From NCBI GenBank assembly GCA_002423075.1, contig DIUS01000067.1:5390-12005 (forward strand): a stretch of DNA of 6,616 nt, in the 5' to 3' direction. Shown here one piece after another: positions 5,772 through 6,616 of the stretch. The translations under genes were made by a program, and so were the position numbers. Within the stretch, counting starts at the first letter, position 1, and each line of letters starts with the position of its first letter. The notes under the pieces are model-generated. The model saw only the letters and a list, made by a program, of their open reading frames with translations. It ran no database searches and had not been told where the DNA came from. The DNA is from Microbacteriaceae bacterium UBA6152 (GTDB lineage: Bacteria > Actinomycetota > Actinomycetes > Actinomycetales > Microbacteriaceae).

Positions 5772-6616
5772 ATGAAACTCATGCGTCTCGGCCCCGCAGG
5801 CCACGAGAAGCCCGTAGTACGCGTCGACGACGAGCACTACGTCGACGTCAGCGATGTCGTGCCCGACTTCGATGAGGCGTTCTTTGGCTCGTCCGCCAGT
5901 GGGGGCGGGATGCTCCGCCTCGAGCAGTTCGTCGCTGAGCGCATCGCGGCCGGCAGCGTGCATCCGTTCGTCGGGTCAGACGGAGCCGGTGAGAGGATTG
6001 GTGCGCCGATCGCCCGACCGCACCAGATTCTCTGCATCGGTCTCAACTACAGCGACCACGCTGCCGAGTCGGGCATGCCCGTGCCCGACGAGCCGATCCT
6101 GTTCACGAAGAGCCCGAACACGCTCGTCGGGCCGAACGACGACGTCATCATGCCGCGTGGCGCGACGAAGCTCGACTGGGAGGTCGAGCTCGGCATCGTC
6201 ATCGGCGCGCGCACGAGCTACCTCGACTCTCCCGAGCAGGCGCGCGAGCACATCGCCGGCTACGTCGTCGTGAACGACGTGAGCGAGCGGGCGTTCCAGA
6301 TCGAGCGCGGCGGGCAGTGGGCGAAGGGCAAGTCGGCCGAGACGTTCAACCCGGCCGGACCGTGGCTCGCGACGCCCGACGAGCTCGACGACGTGATGGC
6401 GCTCGGTATGTGGCTCGACGTCAACGGGCAGCGACGGCAGACCGGCTCGACCTCGACGATGATCTTCGACCCGTTCGTGATCGTGCACTACCTGAGCCAG
6501 TTCTTGGTGCTCGAGCCGGGCGACCTCATCAACACGGGCACGCCGCCCGGCGTGGGGCTCGGCATGACGCCGCCGACCTATCTGCAGGTGGGCGACGTCA
6601 TGACGCTCGGCATCGA
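5772..6616 (+). CDS. FAH-family hydrolase, probable 2,4-diketo-3-deoxy-L-fuconate/L-rhamnonate hydrolase (3' end outside window)
   Basis: Translating from 5772 gives 281 complete codons with no stop before the window ends; relatives are about 285-290 residues, so only a few are missing. The protein is a fumarylacetoacetate-hydrolase-family enzyme, a metal-dependent C-C bond hydrolase. Visible motifs: GLNYSDHAAESG (90-101), the metal-binding DWEVELG with E137 and E139, VVNDVSER with D169, WAKGKSAETFNPAGPW with K185/K187, and NTGTPPGVG (254-262). The N-terminal 80 residues form the usual small domain. Subfamily resemblance is to enzymes that split 2,4-diketo-3-deoxy-L-fuconate (or -rhamnonate) into pyruvate and L-lactate, which fits the SDR just upstream as the preceding step. 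Members of this subfamily are often labelled ureidoglycolate lyase or 5-carboxymethyl-2-hydroxymuconate isomerase; nothing nearby supports purine or aromatic breakdown. It is separated from the coupled genes by a 78-base gap with direct repeats, so it may have its own control. Confidence 0.87.
   Translation, partial: MKLMRLGPAGHEKPVVRVDDEHYVDVSDVVPDFDEAFFGSSASGGGMLRLEQFVAERIAAGSVHPFVGSDGAGERIGAPIARPHQILCIGLNYSDHAAESGMPVPDEPILFTKSPNTLVGPNDDVIMPRGATKLDWEVELGIVIGARTSYLDSPEQAREHIAGYVVVNDVSERAFQIERGGQWAKGKSAETFNPAGPWLATPDELDDVMALGMWLDVNGQRRQTGSTSTMIFDPFVIVHYLSQFLVLEPGDLINTGTPPGVGLGMTPPTYLQVGDVMTLGI

Noticed and set aside
4974..5963. Minus-strand open frame of 329 codons across the SDR, the gap and the FAH start
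   Set aside because: It overlaps two well-supported genes and the repeat-bearing gap, and its translation is rich in Asp, Arg, Val and His without family features.
5854..6273. Plus-strand open frame of 139 codons inside the FAH-family gene
   Set aside because: It is out of frame with the FAH-family gene, whose frame carries all the family motifs. The product is Ser/Arg/Thr-rich low complexity.

Overview
The window is dense, very GC-rich coding DNA, all on the + strand. The codon usage is dominated by G or C at third positions, genes are joined by ATGA overlaps, and the encoded proteins read like actinobacterial homologues. The frequent GGATGC/GCATCC hexamers fit a member of the Microbacteriaceae, but that placement is an impression and has not been tested.

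Layout. (1) Positions 1-692 hold the C-terminal end of a glycoside hydrolase family 38 alpha-mannosidase whose start lies upstream of the window. (2) Positions 689-3718 encode a full-length LacZ-type family 2 glycosidase, probably a beta-galactosidase, of 1009 residues. (3) Positions 3715-5013 encode a 432-residue protein that I cannot name with confidence; its repeated strand-turn segments and DP motif suggest a five-bladed beta-propeller related to glycosidases. (4) Positions 5010-5693 encode a 227-residue classical short-chain dehydrogenase. (5) A 78-base gap holds a perfect 18-bp direct repeat. (6) Positions 5772 to the window end encode a fumarylacetoacetate-hydrolase-family enzyme that lacks only its last residues. 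Each of the first three junctions is a 4-base ATGA overlap, so genes 1-4 are almost certainly one translationally coupled operon.

How the genes fit together. None of the complete proteins has a visible signal peptide, so the glycosidases probably trim imported oligosaccharides in the cytoplasm: mannose from the GH38 enzyme and galactose from the GH2 enzyme. The dehydrogenase and FAH-family hydrolase resemble the last two steps of the non-phosphorylated (diketo-hydrolase) route for L-fucose or L-rhamnose, which ends in pyruvate and lactate. A reasonable inference is a locus for using a heteroglycan that contains mannose, galactose and a 6-deoxysugar. The propeller protein is the least explained part and may be an additional glycan-active enzyme. 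The 18-bp repeat pair before the last gene is the most distinctive non-coding signal and looks like a regulator binding site. I see no RNA gene, mobile element, CRISPR array or convincing terminator.
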